Origin: Trichuris trichiura | Taxonomy: Eukaryota; Nematoda; Enoplea; Trichinellida; Trichuridae | DNA length: 64,000 bases | Assembly: GCA_037903355.1 (NCBI GenBank) | Contig: JBAJFE010000025.1 | Coordinates: forward strand, 1,178,001-1,242,000 | Direction: 5' to 3' | In this document: piece by piece, positions 48,151-59,977 of the stretch | How positions within the stretch are numbered: position 1 is the stretch's first letter | Layout of the letters: the number at the start of each line of letters is the position of its first letter | Notes under the pieces: model-generated | What the model saw: the letters and a program-made list of their open reading frames with translations, nothing else | Database searches by the model: none | Told to the model about the DNA's origin: nothing | Program-made: the position numbers and the translations under genes

Positions 48151-51100
48151 AGACGGCGGGTGGGCACCTATGGCGATCGAAAGGAGTTGGTTAGCGATGC
48201 GGATGTTGTTATCGTTGGTGGTGGTGTTATTGGTACCAGCATTGCTTATCACTTGGCACGTCGCCAGGCTGGTAGGGTTGTACTGTTGGAACGTGAGCGA
48301 CTTGGCTCGGGTGGAACTTCGCACGCGGTTCGTATTCTCTCCATTGTCGCTTTAGTTTTTTTTTGCTCAACCAGTTGGCTTTGTTTCAGGATGGTCTTCT
48401 CACTTATTATCACTACATCGCGCCCAGTTTCAAACGTCTTGTCGCCTATAGCCTTGACCTGTATGGGGACCTTAAATGTGACGAACACGAGGTTGGTGCT
48501 TGTTTATCTTGTTTGTTTATTTGTTTACTTGTTGTTTTCTTCCAGGGCAGCTGCTTCCAACGTTGCGGTACCCTTCGATTGGCCACAACAAGCAACTGCG
48601 TCGACGAATTCAAGCGTTACTTGTCGAGGTCGGAAAGTCGAGCCGAAATGTTCACACCGGCCGAAGTGAAGGACAAATGGCCATTGGTCGACGTGTCCAA
48701 GGTGCGCCTATAAGTACTCTATGCGTAGTTTTGTTTTGTGGACGCGTTTGTTTTTCGCGCGCAGATCAAAGGCGCATTGTACACAAGTTGCGATGGTTTT
48801 GTCAATGCGCCTTTGTTGTGCCGGGTGCTCGCCTCGATGGCAACCAAAGAAGGCGCGTTGCTCTACGAGCACTGCCCAAGCTTGAGAAACACGTACGCTG
48901 GCGATGGGCATTGGAATGTTGAAACTGCGGACGGTTGCATTCGAACTGCCAACATTGTAATTGCCGCAGGTTGGGACGGCTTTGAATTTTCAGTTGGTAA
49001 GGTTTATTTTTGCCTTTTTTAGGCCTCGACGGCAAGCAGTCGGTAAAAGCGACTCTTCAATACGAGCTGCCTTTGCTTTACGTTCTCCATCAGCATTTGA
49101 AGACTCGATCGTCCGCTCTGTTGAATGACGTATCGCTTCCGGTCATTGAACATCCAACCGGAAGTTACTATATTCGTCAGGACGGGTAAGAGGAAAGAAA
49201 AATGTTGGCTGTCCAACAGGTTTGGAAGAAAAGTTGTCTCGCGCCTTTTTTTCTCAAACTTTGCCGAGTAGGCGGCCGGCCGAACACGTATAGGTTATAG
49301 AGCCTGCTGGGCGCGCAAAGTATTTTTGAACAGTAGTCACCTTAGGCGGTTGGTTAACCCTGAAATTCTGTTGAGCCAACTGCCAGCATGGAGATGAACC
49401 ATGAATCAATTGGAATGGTAGCTATTGACGGCACGTAGGCGCCCCGTAATTTCTGCATTCCAAATGGGTGTACGTTGTCCAGGTTGAATTTTTTTTCGGC
49501 CGTTATTGACGGAACAAGTCTGTCCGTCTCCCTGTTGTCATTTTTCCAGTTTAACATTTTTCTCCCTGATTTACGTCTATCCGTCGGCCCGTCGCCTATT
49601 GCGCGGCGGGTTTGACGCTCAACTGTTTATTTTTACCTTGATGCCTTCTTTTGCGTTCGTTCGTACTTTGCCATCTCTGCTCCTTCTTAAGCAGAGTTTT
49701 GACCATTTTTGGAATCTTTCGTTGTCCAAGACTTGTTACAAGCCGGAAGTTTCCATAATTGGTTGTTCTAGGTCGGCAGAGGGTGCGTTCTAAAACTGTT
49801 CCGCCACTTCCGTTCACTTGCTTTTGTTGCAATTTTCATTTTTGTCCAATCAATAAGTGACTGACTGACTATATCCAGTTTAAGGCTAATGCTTCTCGCT
49901 TGTTCCAATAAGCCAAAATGGGTGCGTATACCGGTCCTCCCGCCTTAATTTTTTGCGCGAAGAGAGAAAGCATCGAACGTTGCTTTGGGGGGAAATGCTT
50001 AGTTTTTGAAAAATTCCTTAAGACTTAAGGAGATGAGCCTTTTGTCCTTTGGCAATAATTTGCATCAAAGCGGCTTCTAGCCATCGTCTTTTCCTATCTT
50101 TTCTTGGCGCTTTCAAGCGTTGCTAAAACAATTCCGATTTGAGCTAAAAAATGTCGTCTCATTCGGCGACGGCAGTTTAAGTCGGTTTGTTTTGCTTTTT
50201 GAAGTATCGCCAGTCGACCTTGTAATCATTCGATGAGCGTCTTGGTGCTTTGCCTGCCGGCAGAGGACATTAGTGCCATTCTATTTTCTTTTTCTGAACA
50301 TCGCTTGTGCAAGAGCCTATCGGTTTGCAGGCTTATTATTCATGTCACCGCATTGATTATTCTTTCTTCCTTTGAAGGACTCGTCTAATCTTTGGTGCAT
50401 TCGAGAAGGAAAATTATGTACGCATGTTGGACGACTGGAGCGTCAGACAGCCTATGTCAGGTAATGTCCTTCCTTTCAATTGTAGCGATTCTTCTTTGGC
50501 GGCAATGGCGGCCATTCGGTCCCATTTTTAAGTAGTTTCTGTTTGTTTTAAATTTTAATTCAAATTTCAACTTTTCCAAAATCCCGCCGTAGTTCTCTAT
50601 TGATTCTAGGCAACGCGAAATTATTGTAGGAATAAATAAGAGCTCAAAAAAAAAGAAATTCCACCCGTCCTATCATTAGGTCGTTACGCGTAGGATTGAT
50701 TTTTTTGAAATTTTCTCTCCTTTCCGTATACGGTATTGAGCCGAAAATAAAGTTGGTCATTTTTGTCAACGTTCATCAAAGTTGACGGAAAAATCTTGAT
50801 CGCCAATCGTAACCAGTTTCTTTTCCACTTTTGCTCCAATCGTTCGAGCTTGAATTTATTGTTTTCTTCGAGAAGGCGCCACCCTTTGCTATGAGGCGTT
50901 ATTTTTCCAAAAATCGACGTCGATACCTTTTCTTCCATTTGAATTTTTGGTTTTTTTCTATCCGACGCTTAAATGCGCGCCCATTTATTTAAAAATGAAA
51001 TTGTTCAAGCAATGCTTACCGCATTTGTCGTTAAACGCGAACGATAGGTCGCGCGCGTGCGTGTAGTAGTACCGTTAGCAAGTTTGCGTCGTCACGCTTT

Positions 51101-54100
51101 GAGCACGTGTAACGTTAGCCCGCCGAACGCGTCTATTTTCAATGAACAACGTCGCGTAGCGGTTTTGAATTGGTCGACCGGAAATTGCCCGTTGCGAACA
51201 AAAAAAAGAGCTGAACGATTGCGCGGCAAAAGGCAACTTTTCCTTTTTTTTTCTTCTTCCTTTCAAAAGTTTCAATGTCGAGTTTTCAAAGTTGTTTTTT
51301 AAATTTGAAACTCAAACTTGACGTCTAACTTTGTTGACGACAAGTTTGTTTTGCTGGCGGCTAAATATGGAAATAAATGGAACATTAACGCGCGTAGCAA
51401 AACTATGTCGGGTATTGGTCGTTTGTAGTATTATTGTTTTTTTAAGGCGATTTTCTGCAGCCAAACTTTGAAATAATAAAAGAGCAGTACGACGGCGCCT
51501 GCGACCTTTTACCGCCGCTTCGAGAGATGGGCGTTGAAGGAAATTGGTCGGAAGCTTTGTGCATGACGCCCGATGGTTTCCCTCTTGTGGGCCCACTTTT
51601 GACCAACGAAAATTACTGGATCGCCCTTGGCTTTGCGTAACTTTTTTTTCTCTATTCTGTTCCCATATTGCTTTTATGCTTATTAGTGACAACTTATCCT
51701 ATGCTGGTGGTATTGGCAAGTATTTAGCCGATTGGATAGTGGACGGCGAACCGCCGTTCGAATTGAGCGAGGCTGAGCCTGGTCGATTTGAGGATTGGAG
51801 CGACTCGTTAGGCTTTGCTTTAGGCTCTTACGCCCATTTTGGTTGCTAATATGGGACACTCCATTTTAGGCGATTCCGAATTGCCAAAACAAAGGAATCT
51901 TATTCGATGCATTACAGTCAGTCGGAAACGTTGGCTGAACGACCAGCCGGTCGTCCAACGGCAAGAGTTAGCGGCATATTTGGCGCGTTGATCAGCAACG
52001 GCGCTCATATGCAGCTTGTTTCCGGTAGAAGCGAACTTGATTACTATTGACATGACGATGAAAAAGTTGTTATTGTTTTGTTTAGGTTGGGAAAACCCCA
52101 CCTATTTTGGAGCGGAAAGGCGGGAATGTGTAGCCAAAGAATATCGATTGGCTACTCAAGCTTGCGGTGTGATTGATCTGAGCAGCCTTAGTATGATTGA
52201 AATTCGCGGGTCGAGCGCCCATCAGTTTCTCCAATACATGACCGTCAAGGATGTACCGGAGGTGAATGAAGTTTTATTTTTTAAAAAAATAATGAATTCT
52301 TGCCAAATTCAGGTATCGGAAGTGAGCTACTCCTGCTTGCTTACCAGCAAAGGTAGGATGGTATCGCAAGTGAAAATCATTCCGCACGCTCAGCGCGAGA
52401 AATTGTTCCTTTTGGTGAGCGCTTCGGATCAGGAGCCCATCAACGTTCGGTAACCGATTGGCGCGCTATGGGATACCTCTTTTTTTTCATTTTGCTCTAA
52501 ATTCCTGTTGCTTTCAAGCTGGCTGACCTTTCACGCTTTGCGAGAAAAGTTTCCCGTCGAAGTGGCGAACGTGTCTCAATTTTTGGCCTCCATGTCCTTG
52601 GTTGGACCACTTTCTCGTAACGTGCTGTCAAGGTTGACCAAAAGCAGCGTAACGGAAGAAGACTTTCCTCATATGACGTCCAAACAACTACGAATCGCCT
52701 CCGTTCCAGTCATCGTCTGCCATACGTCTCAAACTGGTCAGTTTTTTCTATTTATCTTTACTTGTTATGCGTAGTACATCGTATATATTATGTAAATTTA
52801 AAAATAAGAGCTTTTATTAGCAGTTAGTTAAAAACAAAGATCCCGCCGTCGGTTTGACAGGACAGGGATGTCATAGAAGCTTTTTAAAAAATAAATCTCA
52901 ATTAAGTAAGCGATTTTTTCCCGCGAAACACCGTTGTGCGCGGTAGCGTTGCCCGCCAGCAGTTTAGGAGAAAAGTTTGTGCTTTGAAGGAGAACTCGGC
53001 TACGAAATGTATCACAATAGAGCGGATACGCTGCGCATATACGAGGAAGTGATGAAGGAGGGACAGCGTTACGGTATTGGTGATATTGGTTGGGATGCCG
53101 TCAACGTTTTACGAATGGAAAAGGGTATTAAATGGCCCGGACTCGAGGTGCGAAAAAGCGGGAACGATTTTAGGATCCGTAACATTTTGCAACGATCTTT
53201 AGATCACGTTGGACCATGACATAGTCGAAGCTGGCTTAGGCGATACAGTCGTCATGGATAAGGTTAGTAATCCCTTGTTGCTTGTTTAGCTCTTGGTAAC
53301 CGTAAGACATTTGCATAAGTTGTAAATTTCCTTAGAAAGCGCGTAGCGAGTTTTCGCTTAGCTGATGTTGACTAGGCAATGCTATGCAACGAGACTCGCC
53401 CAAAGAAAGCTTCGTTGGGAAGATCATTAAATCCGCCGTATATAAAAAAGATGTTCAGGTTACTACGCCCCACTTCCTTATTGAAGGAACGCTATTTTGT
53501 TATTTTCATTTCGACGAGCGCGCTCATCCTGCTAAGCTTTAAAAGATGCATTTTTTTAACCGCAGAAGTTAACGGACTAACCAAACCGTAAATAGGTGTT
53601 ACTTGATTATCTTTTTACGTCACTTTCGTACGATAGTTTTTACTAGCGATTTGTGAAGTACGATTGTAGCAGTCCGTCGAAACTTTGCTGCTGCGTTGTT
53701 TCGAATGAAGTATAAAGACTTTTTAAAATGTAAATTTCTCGTCAGGGGTGGCTTACTTCTTGCTAATTTTGCCAAGCGTTCGCTGTAGTTATTTTTTGTT
53801 AAGGAAAAACTCGTAACAGGCGCCCAGTTTAGATGCAGACTCTGTTTTCATGCTTTTCAGGAAGGGCAAAACGGGATGGACCGAGGCCTGACAGGCGGGA
53901 ACCTGCATTCCTCATACAGCAAGACAGAGTTGTCAGCGCGAAGTAGGCAATGTCTGGAACACTTAATTAGCTTGCCAAGCCGGCAAAGCCTTAAATCAAG
54001 TCTTTTTGCATATTCTGCAAATATACGGTGGCGACATCTAGTTTACAAAATGTATTCTTTTCTCGTTACTTTGTAGGCAATATTTTTCTTATATTTTAGC

Positions 54101-56288
54101 TTAGGCTTAAGGGCTAAGCTTGAGCCTAAGCCTAAGCTAAAGTATGAGGACAGCGTAAGCACAACGTAGCGAAAAAATAACGCACTTTGTTTCGTAGATG
54201 TCGCCACTGTATGTTTGCGTGCGCGCAAGTGACAAGGCCGTGAACGTTTTTATTGTCAGAATGTGATTTAAACTTTGTCAAACTATTATTTGTTATTCTA
54301 CGTAATGTTTAGGCAAAATATACGGTATATTAACTTAGTGCAGACATTTCGTACTTCACTAAAAACGTCTGTATATATATAGTATGGAATGTCTGCACTA
54401 TTTTAATATACTGCATATTTTGCCTAAGCATTATGTAGAATAACAAATAATATTTAGGCAAAGTTTAAATCGCATCACGATCATATATATGTATTGCTAC
54501 TATTATGTGCGCGTTGAAAGTTGTTTACCCATTCAGCAGAATGGGCAATCAATGAAAGATAGTTTTGCTTATTTGAATTTGTTTCGCAGCGATGTCCACC
54601 TTTTCTTTGCATATTCAATTGATTGAAAGCGTAAAGTTTTTTTGTGAATGAAAACGCGTAGCCACTTGTTCATTGAGAGGCAGCTGTTCATTAAGCAGAC
54701 GATCTTTATCTCCTACGAAGTAGTTAGCGTTGCGCTCATTAGTAAAGTTCATTTTAGCTATTTTGTTTATTTAAAAAAAGCATATTTTCTCCTTCACGTT
54801 GCCTTCCATAATTGCAGAATGTACGATGGCGTTCACCTTTCGGTCTCTCAGCGATTGGACGTTGGTTTCGATTCGAAAATTCTCCTTACGGGTGTAAAAG
54901 TCTAATTTGCATATATTAAGAAATCGAAAGTAATTTTCTCTCTCTCTCTCTGTCGCTTACTGGCACAAAGGCGGTTTTCGTATCGAATGTCCCTTGTTAA
55001 AGGTGCCACGTTGGCAGGCGCGCGCTCAACAATCCATATAAGATCCATTCGGCGTTGACAGTTCTCCTTTTGGCAAAATTGGTAAATATTGAACAAAATA
55101 AATGGCGCTGAGTCGCGCGCGCGGATGCCGATGTAAATTTTGTCTGGTCGATTTGCGTCGCTCCGAAGCGCTCCTTTTTTGGTCTTTCGACGTATATGCT
55201 TTATTTGTTTACGGCGTTGTTGAATTATGTCTTCAGACACGAGCGGCTACCTTATTTGGGCCCTCTGTTTGTTCATACTACAATGCACCTGGTCGCGCTT
55301 GCATATTTAACCGTCTAATGCGTTTTCGAACGAGCGAAGGTTGTTTTGGGGAATTTTTAAAACTTGGTCACCTTTGCCGCTTTGGCATATTGACCCAAAG
55401 GCCATCGTCATTTTCCGCTCAGCGCGTCCATGTTGTGCGATTGTTTTTTTTGCCTTAATATTTTGTCAATGCTATTTGCTTGCCGGCTATCGATTGGCCG
55501 CCATCGATTGTTTCAGCAACGCCCACTATATATTGGCTACAGTTGTTCAAGGGAATGTCCGGTTGAATCACCATTACCGCATGCCTTCGTGAACCCCTAT
55601 ATCTCATAGGTGCATATTGAGCGGAACGAAATTGTAATGGCGCAAAGGTGCCATTGTTGGCGGGACAATTCAGTTCCGCTTTCTTTTTTTGCCTTTACTC
55701 TCTTTCAGGTAGCGTTCGGGAATGCGCGCGAAACTGTTCGCTATTTTTCTCTCCTTTTCTTTAAGTCCGAGATTGCTATAACAGCGAAGTATTGTTTGTT
55801 CCTCGTTTCATTTTCCGTACTTAACTTCCTACGTAGAAGATTACGAAGGTCTTTTTTTGTTTTTCAGCCGGACTTTATGGGTCGTCTGGCAGTTCGCGAG
55901 TTGTTAGCGAAACGGCCTTCTCGAATTTTGGTGCAGCTGAAATTGCACAGACCGCCACCAGACGACCATTGTTTTCTACGAGAAAGGGTCAATTGCAATG
56001 GCCAAGTCAGTCATCCATACTTGACATAAGGCGCCAATAATTAAACTTGACCTTTGTAGACGGTTGGTTACGTCACGTCCGGATGTTTTAGCTATTTATG
56101 CAATACGACCTTAGCTTTTGCCTACGTGGATGCCACGGCGGATCTCAATCGGGTAAGCAATAAGGACGACGATTGTGTGTTTTTACCATATAAGGTTTGT
56201 TTTCAAGCTTGAAGTGGAAGTCGCTGGCGACTGTTACCCGGCCGAATATCTGCCAAAAGCTCCGGCAAAGCCTTACTTCAGGCGATAG
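48151..56288 (+). CDS. DMGDH: Dimethylglycine dehydrogenase, mitochondrial
   Basis: Choline catabolism enzyme of the mitochondrial matrix: oxidises dimethylglycine to sarcosine, passing electrons to ETF and one carbon to tetrahydrofolate. Exons: 48151-48327, 48390-48491, 48546-48701, 48765-48996, 49023-49185, 50378-50460, 51447-51636, 51687-51806, 51870-52024, 52086-52261, 52313-52449, 52519-52736, 52990-53147, 53203-53262, 55868-56005, 56060-56152, 56208-56288; all phases agree, about 812 residues (human 866). Seen: FAD Rossmann motif VVIVGGGVIGTSIAYHLARR; HADGL with the histidine that links FAD covalently in DMGDH/SARDH and that PDPR lacks; GGIGKYLADWIVDGEPPFEL and AERPAGRPTARVSG, specific to DMGDH; GcvT-type folate domain ending ELGYEMYHN. 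The true start lies in an undetermined upstream exon, since the first frame has no ATG. A segment of about 20 residues after WENPTYF is shorter than in human. Intron 14 (2.6 kb) holds foldback repeats. Confidence 0.93.
54024..54211. repeat. Foldback R1 (GTGGCGACATCTA arms, TTAGGC centre)
   Basis: Within dehydrogenase intron 14. The arms begin ACGGTGGCGACATCTA and end with the complement. They meet at a centre of TTAGGC-related hexamers (TTAGCTTAGGCTTAAGG, then AGCCTAAGCCTAAGC). Related sequence occurs at 19.1, 60.1 and 60.5 kb. Confidence 0.8.
54263..54478. repeat. Foldback B1
   Basis: Immediately right of R1. Arms of about 85 bp run GTGATTTAAACTTTG...TTAGGCAAAATAT...CAGACATT and back, ending CGCATCAC. 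A related single arm pair occurs near 60.31-60.42 kb, again next to an R-type unit. R and B therefore seem to travel as one composite element. Confidence 0.8.
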
Positions 56289-57153
56289 GTGTTGTCTAGC
56301 TTCGTTAAAAGATTACTTTTTATCGGTCGGTCGGTCGGTCTCACGGCGGTTGTTGCGTATTTGATGATTTGATCTTGGCCAACTCTGCATACCTCAACAC
56401 AACAGAACATACCTCAAAGACAAATAAAGCGGTTTAAAATTTTGCCTCCACTGCTTTTCGTCCTTTCTAGCCCGTTCCTGCGGGCTCCCAATCTCTTTTG
56501 AACTTGCGGTCTTTTCAAACTTTGCTCGCGTTGCTAGTTGTACAGTTTTCCTAATTGAATATTTGATCTTCAGGTTGCTACCGAACAAAGACGAGCCACG
56601 TTGCCGTATTGTTCAATTTACGTTTAGTAGAATACTTTTCGAGCATTTCGCTTTTCGGCTACGCGATAAGACAAAAGAGGCGGACTTGAGCCCTGTTCGG
56701 CCGGTAAGTTGTTTGTTCGGTCGTTGAATTTGATGGAGATTGACCATTTTAAGGGTTCGTTAAGGCCGCCGCTGTACCCGGGTGCTTTGCCGGTGCGGCA
56801 TTGCTCTCTGCGCGTACACACACATACACACATATAGATACGCTGCCTTGGTTGCTCAAAACTGATCATCGATCGCTTCTCTCTTCGTCGTCGTTTTTCT
56901 TTCCCTTCTTTGCATAAAGTGATTCTGGTTGAAAGTTGTTCATCCGACAAGCCGCAATGTACCATAGAGCAAAGTTGTTTCACGTTTATGCCTGCTGCCA
57001 TTGCTGCAATGCCGCCGTCCGGCGACGACGGTCGCTTGCCGCATAGTGCCGTAGGTACATTGCGCCTTCAATTAGAGGCCACTACTAGCAAAGGTGCAAA
57101 AGAAATTGTGTCGCATTGCCAACGAGCGACCAATAGCTCAGTTGCTTTGATCA
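56289..57153. promoter_or_regulatory. Intergenic region and probable TSC22 5' leader
   Basis: 865 bp. Contains (TCGG)n at about 56325. A frame with PAAIAAMPPSGDDGR lies directly upstream of the TSC22 start in another frame and may be leader sequence. No promoter motif can be named. Confidence 0.4.
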
Positions 57154-59464
57154 ATGTCAGGCTCGGTTAACTGTAGGCAATCGGCTAGTAGCAAAGGGCA
57201 ACAAAAAGAAGACAAGCGAAAGTTAGCAAATGTCCAACAACCGACCTCCACTACGACTACAACGACCGTTAGCAGCACGAGCAGCAGTGGTTTCAAAAAT
57301 GGCACCAATAGTTTCAATGATTCCGTATTCGATTTGGATTCTTCACCTTGCGTCAAAGGCTCGGAATCTTTAGCATGTCGATTTCATCTACCTTCCTGGA
57401 AACGATGCTTTACAAAAAAGGGATCATCGTCAAGTTGCAACTGCGAAAGTGCTACAGCTCAAAGTGAGCAGCAGCGTTCTGCTCATCGTATCATCGTTGT
57501 TGGTGACGACGACGGAAAAGGTCGTAGTAATAATGAGGGCGTTGAGAAGGCGGCGGCGGCGGCTCAAAGTACAACAACGTTGTGTGCTAGCAATTCGGAT
57601 GCATGCTCGGTCAACTGCCCTCCCGCGAGTTCTTCTCCTTTTATGGTCAACAATTATAGTGACGATGGGTTTACTAGTACCGGTAATCGAAAGACGAGTT
57701 TTAAAATAACCAGCGTTCGCGAGAAAACCGGATCGGAAAGCGAGGACGACGATTCGGCCAATTCGGACGGTGAGAATTGCGTAGTGGCGCCATGGTCAGT
57801 CAACGGAGTAGCTCCGTCCCAAAAGGTCACACCAACCGGAGGGCGCCCATCACGTTTCCACATAGTTACCGTGTCCGGACGTCCCTACAAACGTGACCGT
57901 TGGCTTTGCCAAGATATTGAGCCAATACCCGAAGAGGGCAATGGCAATGGTTCGGGCCGATCCTTGGCAACGACGGCGGTCGCCTCTATACACCAGCAGC
58001 ATACGTTGGCCAATCGAGGGCAAGTGTCAGCGGTGGCGGCGGCCGGATCGAACACTCCAAGACGGAAGTTCGCCATAACGAAGGTTCCCGAAGCGGTGAT
58101 TCAGTCGTCATTTTCACCTTCGGCCGTTATGTCTAAACCGTTACCCAATAAGGTAAGCAATATTTTACCTCACTTTCATCGCCGTTACAGACAGAGACTT
58201 TCCGTTACTGCTTAAGGCGTCGCGTCTAAATTTAGTCTTTTTACGAATTAGGCCAACTTGCGCCAGCTGACCACGCGTCGCGCAAAGTTGTGTTCATAGT
58301 TTTTGCCGCTCTCGCCGAGAAGTCTGTGCATGACAGTTTATACAAGGCAGCGATTGAACTGCAGCTTATTTTGTTTGCATTATTTTTTTTTAGAAATCTT
58401 TCCAATGTACTAAAATTTGCATTTCAGCTGTTACCTCCCCCGTCTGTTACTCATTGTCGTCTATAGCGCCTTAATTTTACGTCGCCGACCCATTGGGGCG
58501 GATCTGTTAGGTTCTATAGGCGATTAAGTCACTTACGGAAAGATTACTTGAGCCTTCTTTTCCTCACTGGCTGCGTGTAAGCCTAATTTATGCAAATGAG
58601 CTTTTTTACGCGCATAAAGATTACCTTGGCATCAAAGCGCGTCTTTGAATGCAAATCGATTACTTTTACGTAAGCATTACAGCTTGGCTGTTTATGCTAA
58701 TAGCTTGCTGACTTCATTCGTACTATTAGTTTAGCCGTAAATAAAAAACTGCAGCTTTTTCGTAGTTTCGCTAAAATTTTTGTGATTATTTAAATTAATG
58801 GAGCTGCGGTCGACTCGTTGGTTCTATAATGCTAAGAATGAGAGAACAAACTATCATTGTTTGACGCTACAGTTATTTGAACTGTACCGTTCGGGAAAGT
58901 AAACCGCGTTGTCTTTTCTGTTTGAATTTCTTATCTCATTCGTATCCGGTTTTTGTTATGATAACATTATTCTGTTAGATTGATAGATCATGCGATTGGC
59001 GGCAACTTGTTGCTCGGAATGCCGTCGCTGCAAGTTCATTGCTTATTATTTCTTGACTGTAAGAGTTAACAACTCGCGGAGTTGTTTTATTTGTATTTCA
59101 TCTGCGAAGGAGTTTAGCGCGTAAAGTTGTCCCGCCCTTAGCCTCAGTAATGGTGCTAAAGCATGGGACGTGCAACTGATATGCCCAAACTAACATTTTT
59201 AAAACCGGATCGGTTCAATGCCAGAATATTCGTGACGTCTAGTAAACGTCTTCGAAATGGCATCATCAACTCCGTTTATATATATATATATATATTTTCA
59301 TTTGGTTGCTTCTTTTTGTACGGATTTTTATGTCCCGTTGAAAAAACTTTTATTAGTAAAGTGTCCGGAGCTTTCAGGTCATTCGAGACCCGTCATCAGC
59401 GGTCATAAAAATCCGTACAAAAAGAAGCAACCAAATGAAATCCCGTACGAAGACACTATATCTT

Positions 59465-59512
<48 letters not shown>

Positions 59513-59940
59513 TAAATGCCCGCAAATTTGCGCTTCTGAATTCGGGGATTTTTTCTGCTTCAGTTTACCCTAAGCTTAAGCGTAAACAAGTTACTTATGT
59601 TTGTGAAACTTAATTGCACTTCTCTTACTGTAAGTGCGTGACTGATAGGAACTAAGACTTGCGTTTTCTGTGAACCCTAAGATGAACTCTTACTGCGTAT
59701 ACTCATTTACCATGTACATTACAGCGCTATACTGTTTATTACCTGAAAGTTTAATTTATTTTGCGTGTTCAACGTATGAAGACAAGCGTTTATAGGTCTT
59801 TGCTCATAGCCCGTCCAAAATTCGCGGGACGAACGGAACGCGACCCCCGCGAATTACGGGCTTTTATTGCGTATATATAGTAAAACCCCATAATTCTATA
59901 CTGTACATATGTATATATAGGCACCCTATAGATTACGTCG

Positions 59941-59977
<37 letters not shown>

